Shown here: positions 34,916 through 50,482 of the stretch, one piece after another
Position numbering within the stretch: the first letter of the stretch is position 1
Layout of the letters: each line of letters begins with the position of its first letter
Assembly (NCBI GenBank): GCA_003963075.1
Contig: RXJV01000019.1
Location: forward strand, 1-64,000
DNA from: Burkholderiales bacterium
GTDB taxonomy: Bacteria; Pseudomonadota; Gammaproteobacteria; Burkholderiales; Burkholderiaceae_C
Reading direction: 5' to 3'
Length of the DNA stretch: 64,000 nt
The notes under the pieces: model-generated
What the model was told of the DNA's origin: nothing
Databases searched by the model: none
What the model saw: only the letters and a program-made list of their open reading frames with translations
Translations under genes and position numbers: made by a program

Positions 34916-35223
34916 GGCAGGGGCCTTTCGGGTGTGCTGGCGTCGGGTGGCAGGAACACGACCGGTCGGCGCCAGCGGGCCCGCAGGTCGAACACATGGC
35001 TGAGCCCGGCCGCGGCCAGGCAGGCAGCGATCCAGGCCACGCCGGCGCCGCCCAGGCCGAGGCGCAGCGCCAGGGCCAGGCAGAAGCCGGCGAGCAGATT
35101 GGGCAGCAAACCAGCCGGTGCTGCACGCCCCCGGGCCAGAAGCCAGAGCAACTCGATCAGGCTGGCGGCCAGCACCAGCTCGCTGAGGCGCAGCGTGAGT
35201 GAGGCGTCGTCGCTGGCGAACAT
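34912..35223 (-). CDS. Small membrane protein between bchP and HiPIP gene
   Basis: This 103-aa protein has an N-terminal amphipathic stretch and three probable membrane helices (LVLAASLIELLWLL, LLAGFCLALALRLGL and GVAWIAACLAAAGLSHVF). A short polar C-terminal tail follows. I recognise no family. The start codon shares a base with the bchP stop and its stop overlaps the HiPIP start, so all three are made from one message. It might serve HiPIP export, assembly or docking, which is inference only. Confidence 0.75.
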   Translation of the reverse strand: MFASDDASLTLRLSELVLAASLIELLWLLARGRAAPAGLLPNLLAGFCLALALRLGLGGAGVAWIAACLAAAGLSHVFDLRARWRRPVVFLPPDASTPERPLP

Positions 35224-36413
35224 CAGACGCGCGCCAGGCCCAGCAGGTGGGCCATGTCCTTGAAGAAGATGCGCACATGGGCCATCGGCCGGGCGCGCAC
35301 CAGGCGCTTGTGCATATAGGCGTCGAAGGTGAGTTGCTGGACGTCGCGGTCGCGGCAGATGCTGACGAACCGCTCGCGGCGCTTGTCGCTGCAGTACCAG
35401 AACCTCTGCATCATGCCCAGCACCCAGAACACGCGCCCATGCTCGCGCATGAAGCGCCGCCGCGCGGTGGCCAGCGCGCGGGCGTCGCCGGTGGCGAGCA
35501 GCTGGGCGACGGCATCGGCCGCCAGGCGCCCGCCGAGCATCGCGTAGTAGATGCCCTCGCCCGAGGCCGGCGCGACAACGCCGGCGGCATCGCCCGCCAG
35601 CACCACGTCGCGGCCGTTGTCCCAGCGCGGCAGCGGCTTCATCGGGATGGGCGCGCCCTCGCGGCGCAGCGTGCGGGCGTGGGCCAGGCCGGCCGTGGCG
35701 CGCAGCTGCATCACGCCGCGGCGCAGCGAAAAGCCCTTGTCGGCGCTGCCGGTGCCGACGCTGACGCTGGCGCCGTGCGGGAACACCCAGCCGTAGAAGT
35801 CGGGCGACAACGCGCCCTGGTAATGCACCTCGCAGCGGCCGGGCGCGTAGCCGGGTGGCGTTTGCTCGGGCACAGCGATGACCTCGTGGTAGGCGAACAC
35901 GAAGCGGCCGCGGTCGGCGCCCGGTACGGCCTGCTGCGCGACTTGAGACCGCGCGCCGTCGGCGCCGATGGCGGCGCGGGTGCGCACGCTGGCGGCACCA
36001 CCGTCGGCGCTGAAGTGCACGACGCTGACGCCGTCGTCATCGCGCGTCAGCCGCTCGAACTGGCCGACGCGGCGCTCCGCACCGTGGGCCGCGGCCCGGG
36101 TGCGCAGCCATTCGTCGAAATGCTCGCGGTCCACCATGCCGACGAAGCCGCCCTCGATCGGGATGTCCACCTCGACCGCCTTGGGCGACACCATGCGGGC
36201 CGCGGTGGCGCGCGCCACCAGCAGCTCCTCGGGGATGGTGAAGTCCTGGATGAGCCGCGGTGGGATGGCGCCGCCGCAGGGCTTGATGCGGCCGGCACGG
36301 TCCAGCAGCAGCACGCGGTGGCCGGCGCGGGCCAGATCGTCGGCCGCGGTGGCGCCCGCCGGGCCGCCGCCGATGACGACGGCGTCGTAGTCCACGTTCG
36401 GGGTGTTGCTCAC
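35223..36413 (-). CDS. bchP: Geranylgeranyl diphosphate/bacteriochlorophyll reductase
   Basis: BchP reduces the geranylgeranyl tail of bacteriochlorophyll a to phytyl with NADPH. The 396-aa flavoprotein starts at GTG 36413, overlapping the upstream stop as GTGA. It shows the FAD-binding VVIGGGPAGATAADDLARAGHRVLLLDR and the family segments KPCGGAIPPRLIQDF and DREHFDEWLRTRAAAHGA, then VLAGDAAGVVAPASGEGIYYAMLGGRLAA. It sits third in the minus-strand operon after bchG and a BCD-family transporter, the usual gene order in proteobacterial photosynthesis clusters. Confidence 0.96.
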   Translation of the reverse strand: MSNTPNVDYDAVVIGGGPAGATAADDLARAGHRVLLLDRAGRIKPCGGAIPPRLIQDFTIPEELLVARATAARMVSPKAVEVDIPIEGGFVGMVDREHFDEWLRTRAAAHGAERRVGQFERLTRDDDGVSVVHFSADGGAASVRTRAAIGADGARSQVAQQAVPGADRGRFVFAYHEVIAVPEQTPPGYAPGRCEVHYQGALSPDFYGWVFPHGASVSVGTGSADKGFSLRRGVMQLRATAGLAHARTLRREGAPIPMKPLPRWDNGRDVVLAGDAAGVVAPASGEGIYYAMLGGRLAADAVAQLLATGDARALATARRRFMREHGRVFWVLGMMQRFWYCSDKRRERFVSICRDRDVQQLTFDAYMHKRLVRARPMAHVRIFFKDMAHLLGLARV

Positions 36414-37732
36414 AGCGCCTCCTTCAACACGCCGACCGGAGCCGTCCGCGGCACGGGGGCCCGGGCGTCGACGCCCCAGGCCAGGCGCGCCGCGCCCAGG
36501 AACAGGCCGGCATTGGCCAGGAACACGAGGGCATACGCCGGGCCGGCGTCGCTGATCAGCAGCCGCGCCAGGTCGCTCGCTGCGGTGCCCACCACGCCGC
36601 CCAGCGCGAACGCGAGTGCCTGCGCGGCGCCCCACAGGCCCATGCGCACGCCCTCGCGGCCGCCCTCGCCCGCACCGGCAAGGCCCATCATGGAGCCGAT
36701 GGCCGCGATCGAGAACGCACCGCTGGCCGCGCCCAGCAGGAAGACATTGGGCCGCAGCGGCCAGGCGGGCCCGATGAGGCCGGCCGCGACCAGCCCCCCC
36801 AGCGCCGCGCCCGAGGCCACGCAGCCCCAGACCGTCCAGCCGCGCAGGCTGCCCCAGCGGCCGCCTGCCCAGCGGCTGCCCGCGCCGGCCGCCAGCAGCA
36901 TGCCGACGAGTGCGCCCGCATGTTGGGTGCCCGACAACCGCGTGGTGCCGCCGGGCGTGAGCCCGAACACCAGGCCGGCAAAGGGCTCGAGGATGAGGTC
37001 CTGCATGCTGTAGGCCAGCATCGAGACGAAGACGAAGACCGTGAAGCGGCGCGCACGCGGCTCGGCCCAGGCCTCGCGCAGCGCCGGTCCGAAGGCCTGG
37101 CGCGGGCGGGCGGCCTCGGCGGCGGCGGCTTCCTCGCCTTCCAGGCCCAGCACGGCCAGCGCGGTAACGACGACGGCGCAGGCGGCGACCACGCCGGACA
37201 CCATGAGCAGCCGCTCCGGCGTGAACGGGTCCAGGAACTGGCCGGACACCGCCGCCGTGACGACGAAGCCCGCGATCATCAGGATCCACACCGTGGTGGC
37301 GGCGGCGGCGCGCCGCTCGGCCGCCACGCGCTTGGCCAGCAGGGTCAGCAGCGAGGTGCCGCTGGCTGCCACGCCGACGCCGATCAGGCCGTAGGCCACC
37401 AGGGCCAGCGCGATGCCGAGCCCGGGCTGGCTGCCCATCCACACGGTGGCCAGCGCGGCGAGCCAGCCGCCGGCTGCCAGTGTGAGCATGCCGCCGAGGA
37501 TCCACGGCGTGCAGCGGCGGCCCTGGTCCGACCCATGGCCCATGCGCGGCCGCAAGACCTGCACCACGTAATGCCACGCCAACAGCAGGCCCGGCAGCAG
37601 CGCCGGCAGGCCCATCTCAACCACCATGATGCGGTTCAGCGTGGAGGTGGTCAGCACGACGATGGCACCCAGGCTGGACTGCACCAGCCCCAGCCGTACG
37701 ACACCCAGCCAGCCGAGCGGCGCGCGGCTCAT
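36410..37732 (-). CDS. BCD-family (PucC-like) MFS protein, Orf428-type
   Basis: The 440-aa membrane protein with about twelve helices belongs to the bacteriochlorophyll delivery/PucC branch of MFS: GLVQSSLGAIVVLTTSTLNRIMVVEMGLPALLPGLLLAWHY and FVSMLAYSMQDLILEPFAGLVFGLTPGGTTRLSG. Its place between bchG and bchP matches Orf428 of Rhodobacter, which is thought to help deliver pigment for complex assembly. ATGA overlap with bchG and GTGA overlap with bchP make it part of a coupled trio. Confidence 0.9.
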   Translation of the reverse strand: MSRAPLGWLGVVRLGLVQSSLGAIVVLTTSTLNRIMVVEMGLPALLPGLLLAWHYVVQVLRPRMGHGSDQGRRCTPWILGGMLTLAAGGWLAALATVWMGSQPGLGIALALVAYGLIGVGVAASGTSLLTLLAKRVAAERRAAAATTVWILMIAGFVVTAAVSGQFLDPFTPERLLMVSGVVAACAVVVTALAVLGLEGEEAAAAEAARPRQAFGPALREAWAEPRARRFTVFVFVSMLAYSMQDLILEPFAGLVFGLTPGGTTRLSGTQHAGALVGMLLAAGAGSRWAGGRWGSLRGWTVWGCVASGAALGGLVAAGLIGPAWPLRPNVFLLGAASGAFSIAAIGSMMGLAGAGEGGREGVRMGLWGAAQALAFALGGVVGTAASDLARLLISDAGPAYALVFLANAGLFLGAARLAWGVDARAPVPRTAPVGVLKEAL

Positions 37733-38607
37733 GCCACCACCCCACGCAGCGCGAAGGCACTCACCAGCATGCCCGACACGTAGAGCGGCACCCCGGCGCC
37801 GCTGTACCAGAGGGCCCGCTGCACCGGCTGCGCGATGAAGCGCGCCATCATCAGCCCCTGCACCACCAGCAGCGCGGCCACGCCCGCCGCATGCGCCGGC
37901 TGGCCCCAGCCCAGCAGCAGCGCGATGACGACCGCCTGCGGCAGCGCCATCACCGCCGCCGCCACGCGCGCGGCGCGCGGCGCGCCAAGCATCACGGGCA
38001 GGGAGCGGATGCCCATCTGCCGGTCGCCGGCCATGGACTTGAAGTCGTTCAGCGTCATGATGCCGTGGGCGCCCAGGCTGTAGAGCAACGCCAGCGCGAG
38101 CGAGCGGCCGTCCGGCCACTGGCCCATGGCCATCACGGCGGCGCCGGTGATCCAGGCCAGGCCCTCGTAGCACAAGCCGCAGGCGGCATTGCCCCACCAG
38201 CCGTTGCGCTTCAGGCGCAGCGGCGGCGCGCTGTAGGCCCAAGCCAGCAGCAGCCCGAAGCCCGCCGCCAGGAATCCCGCGAGCCCCAGCTGCCAGGCCA
38301 GCAGCAGCGACAGCAGGGTCCAGAGCACAGCAATGTAGAGGCCCCATGAGCCGGGCATGCGGCCGGATGGAATCGGGCGCTGTGGCTCGTTGATCGCGTC
38401 GACGTGGCGGTCGAACCAGTCATTCACCGCCTGGCTGGTGGCGCAGACAAACGGCCCGGCGAGTAGCACGCCGGCGACGATGACCGGCCAGCGGCCCTCG
38501 GCCGGCAGGCCCGAGGCGACGACCCCACAACCGAAAGCCCACATCGGCGGAAACCAGGTGATGGGCTTGAGCAGTTCGGCGACGGCCGAAAGTGCGGGGC
38601 GCTGCAT
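37729..38607 (-). CDS. bchG: Bacteriochlorophyll a synthase (prenyltransferase)
   Basis: BchG attaches the geranylgeranyl/phytyl chain to bacteriochlorophyllide a in the membrane. The 292-aa UbiA-family protein shows the Mg-diphosphate motif NDWFDRHVDAINEPQRPIPSG and the second motif NDFKSMAGDRQMGIRSLPV, with about eight membrane segments. It starts ITWFPPMWAFGCGVVASG after a short N-terminus. It is the first gene of the minus-strand operon. A PpsR-type box overlies its putative -35, and the ATG follows the -10-like element by only seven bases. Confidence 0.96.
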   Translation of the reverse strand: MQRPALSAVAELLKPITWFPPMWAFGCGVVASGLPAEGRWPVIVAGVLLAGPFVCATSQAVNDWFDRHVDAINEPQRPIPSGRMPGSWGLYIAVLWTLLSLLLAWQLGLAGFLAAGFGLLLAWAYSAPPLRLKRNGWWGNAACGLCYEGLAWITGAAVMAMGQWPDGRSLALALLYSLGAHGIMTLNDFKSMAGDRQMGIRSLPVMLGAPRAARVAAAVMALPQAVVIALLLGWGQPAHAAGVAALLVVQGLMMARFIAQPVQRALWYSGAGVPLYVSGMLVSAFALRGVVA

Positions 38608-38793
38608 ATGACCTATTCTGGGCTGACAAAATTCAATGTCAATCGAGATTTACATTTGCCGTCGGCAGCGCTCGGCCAGGGCGCAGCAGCGGGCCCGCGC
38701 GGGCACGGCGGCTCCAGGCCCGACGCGAACGCCGTGGCCGATGCGAAGCCCAGAATCAGATGGTGGCGGCGGCGCTGACCGCGCAAGCGACGG
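38608..38793 (-). promoter_or_regulatory. bchG promoter region with PpsR/CrtJ box
   Basis: The 186-bp gap between the ppsR stop and bchG holds TGTCAATCGAGATTTACA (38637-38654), a TGT-N12-ACA PpsR/CrtJ-type operator. On the minus strand its end forms -35 TTGACA (38642-38637), followed after 16 bases by CAGAAT (38620-38615). The rest of the gap shows nothing clear. The overlap of operator and -35 fits repression by PpsR under oxygen. Confidence 0.75.
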
Positions 38794-40260
38794 CTACTCG
38801 CCGGTGGCGCTTGAATCCTGCATGCCGTAGCGGCGCAGCTTGATGTAGAGGCTCTGGCGCGACAGGCCCAACATCTCGGCGGCGGACGCGCGGTTGTCGC
38901 GTGTGAGGCCCAGGGCAGCCTCAATGCAAAGGCGCTCGATGAGGTCGGTGGTCTCGCCGACGATATCTTTCAGCGGCAGCCGGCCGACCAGTCCGGTGAG
39001 CTGCTCTACCGAGCGCGGCAACTGGCGGTTGGAGCGCACTTCGGCGGGCAGCCGCCGCGAGACATCGCGAATGGAAAATCCCAGGCAGGCCTGGGGGCCG
39101 TCCGGCACCGCCACGGCCGAGATCTCGACGGCCGCCGGCTCGCCATAGCTGCCACGCAAGGTTGTTGGAAACAGGCGCAGCACCCCATGCTGGCGCAGGT
39201 TGTTGATCAGCACGTTCAGGTCCACCGACGAGCGGCCCAGCCACCGGTCCAGCGATTGGCCCTGGACCGATTCGCCGGCAGCCAGCTGCAGCATGTCCGC
39301 GAACGCCTGGTTGGCGCTGAGGATGCGGCCCTGCATGTCCGTCAACACGAAGGCATCCGGCATCGCATTGATCACGTCAGGCAGCGCGGTGCCCTGGGGC
39401 GCGCGGCTCGCCGGCCCGTCAAACACCTCGGGCCGGGCGGGCGACAGCCTCACCAGCAGCGAGCTGCTGCTGTCCTGCTTGAACAGGCTGGCCGCCAGCT
39501 TGAGCTCGGTGTGGTTGTCCAGACGCACCAGCGTGTCCTCGCTGCGGCCGGTATTGCGAGCCTGCGACAGGCTCGCATACGACTCGGCCTGGCTCTGCAC
39601 CGACAGCAGCTCGGTGAAGCTGCGGCCGACGATGCGTTTGCCGCCGTCGCCCAGCAATCGAGAGGCCGCAGCGTTGTGCTCGAACACGACGAGCGACGCC
39701 GCGTCGAGCACGAGCACGGCCTCATCGACGGCCTCGAACAGCAGTCGGTAACGCGCCTCGGTATGACGCAGGCGAAGGTAATCGCGCTCCATCGACTGCT
39801 GGGCGTCGATCAGGCGCTGCTGCACCGCGGCGACATCGCGCAGGTCGCGGCCGAGCGCGACCATCCGGCCCTGGACGCCCAGGGGCACCAGGCTGTAGCT
39901 GACCGGCAGATCGACGCCCCCGGACAAGGCGTGGGTGACCTGGCGCGCCTGAGGTTCGCCGGCCTCCTCCCTGCCGGGGCCAGCCGCTGCTGCAGCGAGC
40001 ATCGCATTGACCTTGCCGCGGCTCTCGATCGTCACCGTCTCGACCCATCGCCGGCCAATCCACTGGCGCATTTCCGCCAATTCATGACCACGGCTGCCGT
40101 TCAGCGAGATGTCGCGAATCACCCCTTGGCTGTCGAGCACCAGCGCCAAGTCGGCTGCGGCAGCGACCACCGCAGCGAGAACGTCGGCATTCAGGTCAGC
40201 GAAGTGGAGCTGGGGAGCTTCGAACCGCTGGTCGGTGGCCGATGTGGCAAGTTTGTGCAT
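38794..40260 (-). CDS. ppsR: Photosynthesis repressor PpsR/CrtJ
   Basis: The 488-aa regulator represses bch, crt and light-harvesting genes in response to oxygen. I take ATG 40260, preceded by GGAGCTCG. It has PAS-type domains (DLALVLDSQGVIRDISLNG; YRLLFEAVDEAVLVLDAASLVVFEHN; ALPDVINAMPDAFVLTDMQGRILSANQAFADML) and a C-terminal Fis-type helix-turn-helix (NRASAAEMLGLSRQSLYIKLRRYGM). A cysteine in RLCIEAALGLTRDN matches the redox-active Cys near the HTH of Rhodobacter PpsR. It is downstream of ppaA on the same strand. Length is slightly above the usual ~465 aa. Confidence 0.95.
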   Translation of the reverse strand: MHKLATSATDQRFEAPQLHFADLNADVLAAVVAAAADLALVLDSQGVIRDISLNGSRGHELAEMRQWIGRRWVETVTIESRGKVNAMLAAAAAGPGREEAGEPQARQVTHALSGGVDLPVSYSLVPLGVQGRMVALGRDLRDVAAVQQRLIDAQQSMERDYLRLRHTEARYRLLFEAVDEAVLVLDAASLVVFEHNAAASRLLGDGGKRIVGRSFTELLSVQSQAESYASLSQARNTGRSEDTLVRLDNHTELKLAASLFKQDSSSSLLVRLSPARPEVFDGPASRAPQGTALPDVINAMPDAFVLTDMQGRILSANQAFADMLQLAAGESVQGQSLDRWLGRSSVDLNVLINNLRQHGVLRLFPTTLRGSYGEPAAVEISAVAVPDGPQACLGFSIRDVSRRLPAEVRSNRQLPRSVEQLTGLVGRLPLKDIVGETTDLIERLCIEAALGLTRDNRASAAEMLGLSRQSLYIKLRRYGMQDSSATGE

Positions 40261-40366
40261 CGAGCTCCACGAATCGTTCAAGTGGCATGCGTTGGATGCC
40301 GCCGGGGAACATGAAGATAGGTCGAGGACTGAGGATGCCGCCGGCGAGCTTGAAGAGGCCGGCGTG

Positions 40367-41374
40367 TCAAGCTCGCTTGACGCGCCGTGCCACGCCACCG
40401 TTCGCCGCCTGCACGGCAACGCTGGCCTCGCAAGCCATTGAATCCGCCCCACAGAGCTGGGCGAGATCGGGTATCTGGGCCGCCATGGGGCCGCCGACCA
40501 TCACGAAAACATCGCGGTTGGCTGACGCCTCACGCATGTCAAGGATACCAGACGCCACCTCGGGAATGCTGTCGCTCGTCGACACCGACAGCCCGAACAT
40601 GTCATACCAGTTGCGCTTCAAACGCGCCCGCAATTCGGTCCAGGAAGCCTTGGGCTCGCAGTCGACATCCCAGCCCGACCGGCTGAAAAATTCCGCCGCC
40701 ATGATGACGCCGAAGGTGTGCTGCGCGCCGGGCACGGCGGCCAGCAACGCGCGCAGGCCGTCGGCGCCGGAATGGCTGAATTGAGCGGACCGGCGACCTT
40801 GCTCATGCAGCACGCGTTGCAGCCGCCAGAGTCCTATCGTGACCTGCGAAAAGTCGAAGCGGTCCTGCTCCCACAGTTCACCCATCCAGCGGGCGCAGGG
40901 CGCCAATAGGTCGAGGAACACCTGCTCCTGCGACGCGCCGGCGTCCAGCAAGGCGCGCACATAGCTGCTGGCGCTGTCCGCGTCGCCCTCGACAGCGAGG
41001 CGGGCCAAGGTGTGGACATGCTCGTCGGTCATCGTCGGCGCAGGCAGCGGCCGGCGCTCCCGAGTTGGCTGCGTGCTGTGCATCAGCATCAGGCGCGGAA
41101 TGATTTCCAGTTCAACAATCCTGGAGAGTTGCAGGTCCTGGGCGCTGTTGGTGGACACCAGGTGCGGCGAGCCGAGCGCCGGCCTCCAGTCGTCCCCGGG
41201 CAAAGCGGGCTTGCCGGAAGCCTCGACGCTCCTGACGTTGAGCACGTTGGCGAGGGTTGGTGGGTCCGCCGGGCACGTGACTTCGCCCTTTGTCGACCCT
41301 CGGGGGGCGGCCGCGATATCACGCGGCGCCTGTTGGCGCTTGGCCAATCGGTTGATCATCCATCCAGCCACCAC
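40367..41374 (-). CDS. ppaA: PpaA/AerR-type cobalamin-binding antirepressor
   Basis: The 335-aa protein starts at GTG 41374 behind GGAG. The N-terminal part is variable. The B12-binding-like core has FLDLLAPCARWMGELWEQDRFDFSQVTIGLWRLQRVLHE and the cobalamin/haem-ligand motif PGAQHTFGVIMAAEFFSRSGWDV with His219. In Rhodobacter the homologues AerR/PpaA bind B12 and modulate PpsR/CrtJ. The gene lies immediately upstream of ppsR and divergent from bchF, the usual arrangement. Light- or oxygen-dependent anti-repression is inferred from the family. Confidence 0.9.
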   Translation of the reverse strand: MVAGWMINRLAKRQQAPRDIAAAPRGSTKGEVTCPADPPTLANVLNVRSVEASGKPALPGDDWRPALGSPHLVSTNSAQDLQLSRIVELEIIPRLMLMHSTQPTRERRPLPAPTMTDEHVHTLARLAVEGDADSASSYVRALLDAGASQEQVFLDLLAPCARWMGELWEQDRFDFSQVTIGLWRLQRVLHEQGRRSAQFSHSGADGLRALLAAVPGAQHTFGVIMAAEFFSRSGWDVDCEPKASWTELRARLKRNWYDMFGLSVSTSDSIPEVASGILDMREASANRDVFVMVGGPMAAQIPDLAQLCGADSMACEASVAVQAANGGVARRVKRA

Positions 41375-41674
41375 GGTCTCCTCGTGGGCTGGTTTGCAGC
41401 ATAGGTTCCGTCTGAGTGTCCGGAGGCATCGGCTCCGGGGCTCGGCGCTGTGGGCGTCAGAAATCGCTACTGCTCACCGTTCTGTTTCTCACGATCTGCG
41501 TTCTTGTTGACGACTGCTACATGCTCGCTCAGCCGGGGCTGAAAGACTGTTGACACAATGTCGGTGCCGTTTCGGGGCGCGTCAAGCAGATTTTCCCGAT
41601 CCGACAAGAAATGTCCATTTTGATTTACGTCAACGCTGATTGACAGCTGCCGATCGTGGGCCTAGATTCGGCCC
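41375..41674 (+). promoter_or_regulatory. ppaA-bchF divergent control region
   Basis: This 300-bp divergent spacer holds a near-consensus PpsR box TGTCCATTTTGATTTACG (41612-41629; last base deviates). A strong sigma-70 promoter follows: TTGACA (41640-41645), a 17-bp spacer and TAGATT (41663-41668). The bchF ATG is six bases beyond the -10. GACACAATGTC near 41550 is a further short dyad, and TGT-N11-ACA near 41506 misses the consensus spacing. It drives the whole bchF-puhE superoperon. Confidence 0.75.
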
Positions 41675-43488
<1,814 letters not shown>

Positions 43489-43489
43489 C

Positions 43490-45028
43490 ATGCAATTGAC
43501 GCTCTGGACCTACGAAGGCCCACCGCACGTCGGCGCCATGCGTGTCGCCACGGCCATGCGCCACCTGCACTATGTGTTGCACGCGCCCCAGGGCGACACC
43601 TACGCCGATCTGTTGTTCACGATGATCGAGCGCCGCGCCGAACGCCCACCCGTCACCTACACCACCTTTCAGGCCCGGGACCTGGGCGGCGACACGGCCC
43701 AGTTGTTCAAGGACGCCGCCCGTGATGCCTACGCGCGCTTCCGGCCGCATGCCTTGCTGGTGGGAGCGTCCTGCACCGCCGAGCTGATCCAGGACGACCC
43801 CGGCGGCTTGGCGCGGGCGCTGGACCTGCCGGTTCCGGTGATCCCTCTGGAGCTGCCGGCGTATCAGAAAAAGGAAAACTGGGGCGCCGCCGAGACGTTC
43901 TACCAACTGGTGCGCCAGCTGGCCGTCCGGCCCACGCTGCCGCGCACCCCGCGCGGCCCGGGTGAAGCCCCGCGCTGCAACATCCTCGGCCCGACCGCGC
44001 TGGGCTTTCGCCACCGCGATGACCTGCGCGAGATCCGGCAGCTGCTGGCCTGCATCGGCGTGACCGTCAACGTGACGGCGCCGCTGGACGCCACCCCCAG
44101 CGATCTCGCGCGCCTCGCCGAAGCCGACTTCAATGTCGTGCTCTACCCCGAAGTCGCGCACCAGGCCGCCAGCTGGATGAGCCGCAACCTCGGCCTGCCG
44201 TTCACCAAGACCATCCCCATCGGCAGCCGGGCCACGCGGGAGTTCATCCGCGAGGTCGCCGCGCTCGCCCAGCTGGACCCCGACATGGCCGCCGCGCAGG
44301 CGCAGTCGCGGTCGCCCTGGTACGCCCGGTCGGTCGACTCCAATTACCTGACCGGCAAGCGCGTCTTCGTGTTCGGCGACGCAACCCATGCCATCGCCGC
44401 CGCCCGCGTAGCCACCCAGGAGCTCGGCTTCAAGGTGGTGGGCCTGGGCAGCTACAGCCGCGAGTTTGCCGCCGACGTGCGCCAAGCCGCCGCGACCTAT
44501 GGCGTCGAGGCCCTCATCTCCGACGACTATCTGGAGGTGGAAGCCGCCATCGCCGCTGCCGGGCCGGAGCTGGTGCTCGGCACACAGATGGAGCGACACA
44601 TCGCCAAGCGCCTGGGCCTGCCCTGCGCGGTGATTTCAGCGCCGGTGCATGTGCAGGACTTCCCGGCCCGCTATTCGCCGCAGATGGGCTTCGAGGGCGC
44701 CAACGTGCTGTTCGACACCTGGGTTCATCCGCTGATGATGGGGCTGGAGGAGCACCTCATCGCCATGTTCCGCGGCGACTTCGAGTTTCACGAGGACGCG
44801 GCGCCTTCGCATCTTGGTGGCGCAGCCGTGGCGACACGGGCTGAACCGAGCGAGCCGGCAGCCCACACCGCCGCGTGGGCGCCCGACGCCGAGAAGGAAC
44901 TTCGCAAGATCCCCTTCTTCGTGCGCGGCAAGGCGCGGCGCAACACCGAGGCCTACGCGCACAGCCACAGCGTGCCGGTCATCACCATCGACACCCTCTA
45001 TGACGCCAAAGCGCACTTCAGCCGCTAG
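43490..45028 (+). CDS. bchB: Light-independent protochlorophyllide reductase subunit B
   Basis: BchB completes the NB catalytic component. The 512-aa protein begins [46 protein letters not shown]. It keeps Asp36, the unusual fourth ligand of the NB 4Fe-4S cluster, and GASCTAEL for a cluster cysteine. The C-terminal domain ([43 protein letters not shown]) is the typical BchB tail that closes over substrate. bchH follows ten bases later. Confidence 0.97.
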   Translation: MQLTLWTYEGPPHVGAMRVATAMRHLHYVLHAPQGDTYADLLFTMIERRAERPPVTYTTFQARDLGGDTAQLFKDAARDAYARFRPHALLVGASCTAELIQDDPGGLARALDLPVPVIPLELPAYQKKENWGAAETFYQLVRQLAVRPTLPRTPRGPGEAPRCNILGPTALGFRHRDDLREIRQLLACIGVTVNVTAPLDATPSDLARLAEADFNVVLYPEVAHQAASWMSRNLGLPFTKTIPIGSRATREFIREVAALAQLDPDMAAAQAQSRSPWYARSVDSNYLTGKRVFVFGDATHAIAAARVATQELGFKVVGLGSYSREFAADVRQAAATYGVEALISDDYLEVEAAIAAAGPELVLGTQMERHIAKRLGLPCAVISAPVHVQDFPARYSPQMGFEGANVLFDTWVHPLMMGLEEHLIAMFRGDFEFHEDAAPSHLGGAAVATRAEPSEPAAHTAAWAPDAEKELRKIPFFVRGKARRNTEAYAHSHSVPVITIDTLYDAKAHFSR

Positions 45029-45038
45029 GTCAGGCGGC

Positions 45039-49710
<4,672 letters not shown>

Positions 49711-49711
<1 letters not shown>

Positions 49712-50412
49712 TGAGCACCTCCCCCTACACCGAACGCCGATCGGAGATCGAGACCTACTTCGACCGCACGGCCGTGCAGGCCTGGGCGCGGTTGACCTCG
49801 GATGCGCCGGTCGGCCGCATACGCGCGACGGTGCGGGCCGGGCGCGAGCGCATGCGTGGCACGCTGCTGTCCTGGCTCCCGGAGGATCTGCGCGGACGGC
49901 GGCTGCTGGACGCCGGCTGCGGCACCGGTGCGCTGACCGTCGAGGCGGCGCGGCGCGGCGCCGAGGTGGTGGCGATCGACCTGTCACCCACGCTGATCGA
50001 CCTCGCGCGCCAACGCCTGCCCGCCTGCGCCGCTGCGGGCCGCATCGAGTTCCGCGCCGGCGACATGCTCGACCCGGGGCTGGGCGAGTTTGACTTCGTG
50101 GTCGGCATGGACTCGCTGATCCACTACGAGACCGGCGATGCGGTGGAGGCCATCGCCGGCCTGGCGGCTCGCACGCGTGGTTCGCTGCTGTTCACCTTCG
50201 CGCCCAGCAGCCCGGCGCTGCAGGTGTTCAAGGCGGTTGGCAAGCTGTTCCCGCGCGGCAATCGCTCGCCGGCCATCGTGCCGGTCGCCGAGCGGCAGCT
50301 GGAGCGCCGCCTCGACACGCATCCGCGCCTGCTGCACTGGGAGCGGCGCCGCAGCCAGCGCATCGCAAGCGGCTTCTACACGTCGCAGGCCATGGAATTG
50401 GTGCGCTCATGA
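49711..50412 (+). CDS. bchM: Mg-protoporphyrin IX O-methyltransferase
   Basis: BchM methylates the C13 propionate of Mg-protoporphyrin IX with SAM. The 233-aa protein begins YTERRSEIETYFDRTAVQAWARLTSDAPVGRIRATVRAGRERMR. It has the SAM motif RRLLDAGCGTGALTVEAARRG and the family segment FVVGMDSLIHYETGDAVEAI. Its ATG shares its first base with the last base of the bchL stop codon. The product is the substrate of AcsF, encoded further along the same operon. Confidence 0.96.
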
Positions 50413-50482
50413 GAACGGAGCTGCCGCGTCGCACCGGTCTCTGCCGCTGCGGTCTGCATGCGCTTGACGCCGTGGGGGCGCC

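Noticed and set aside
35223-37577. 784-aa ORF including bchP
   Set aside because: Upstream of GTG 36413 the frame is a shadow of the BCD-family transporter gene.
41505-41523. TGT-N11-ACA near ppaA as a PpsR box
   Set aside because: The spacing is one base short of TGT-N12-ACA and the flanks do not match, so I did not count it.
44814-45038. Long N-terminal extension of bchH
   Set aside because: This stretch is the end of bchB in another frame. The family start MNVVIVTMDSHL is at 45039.
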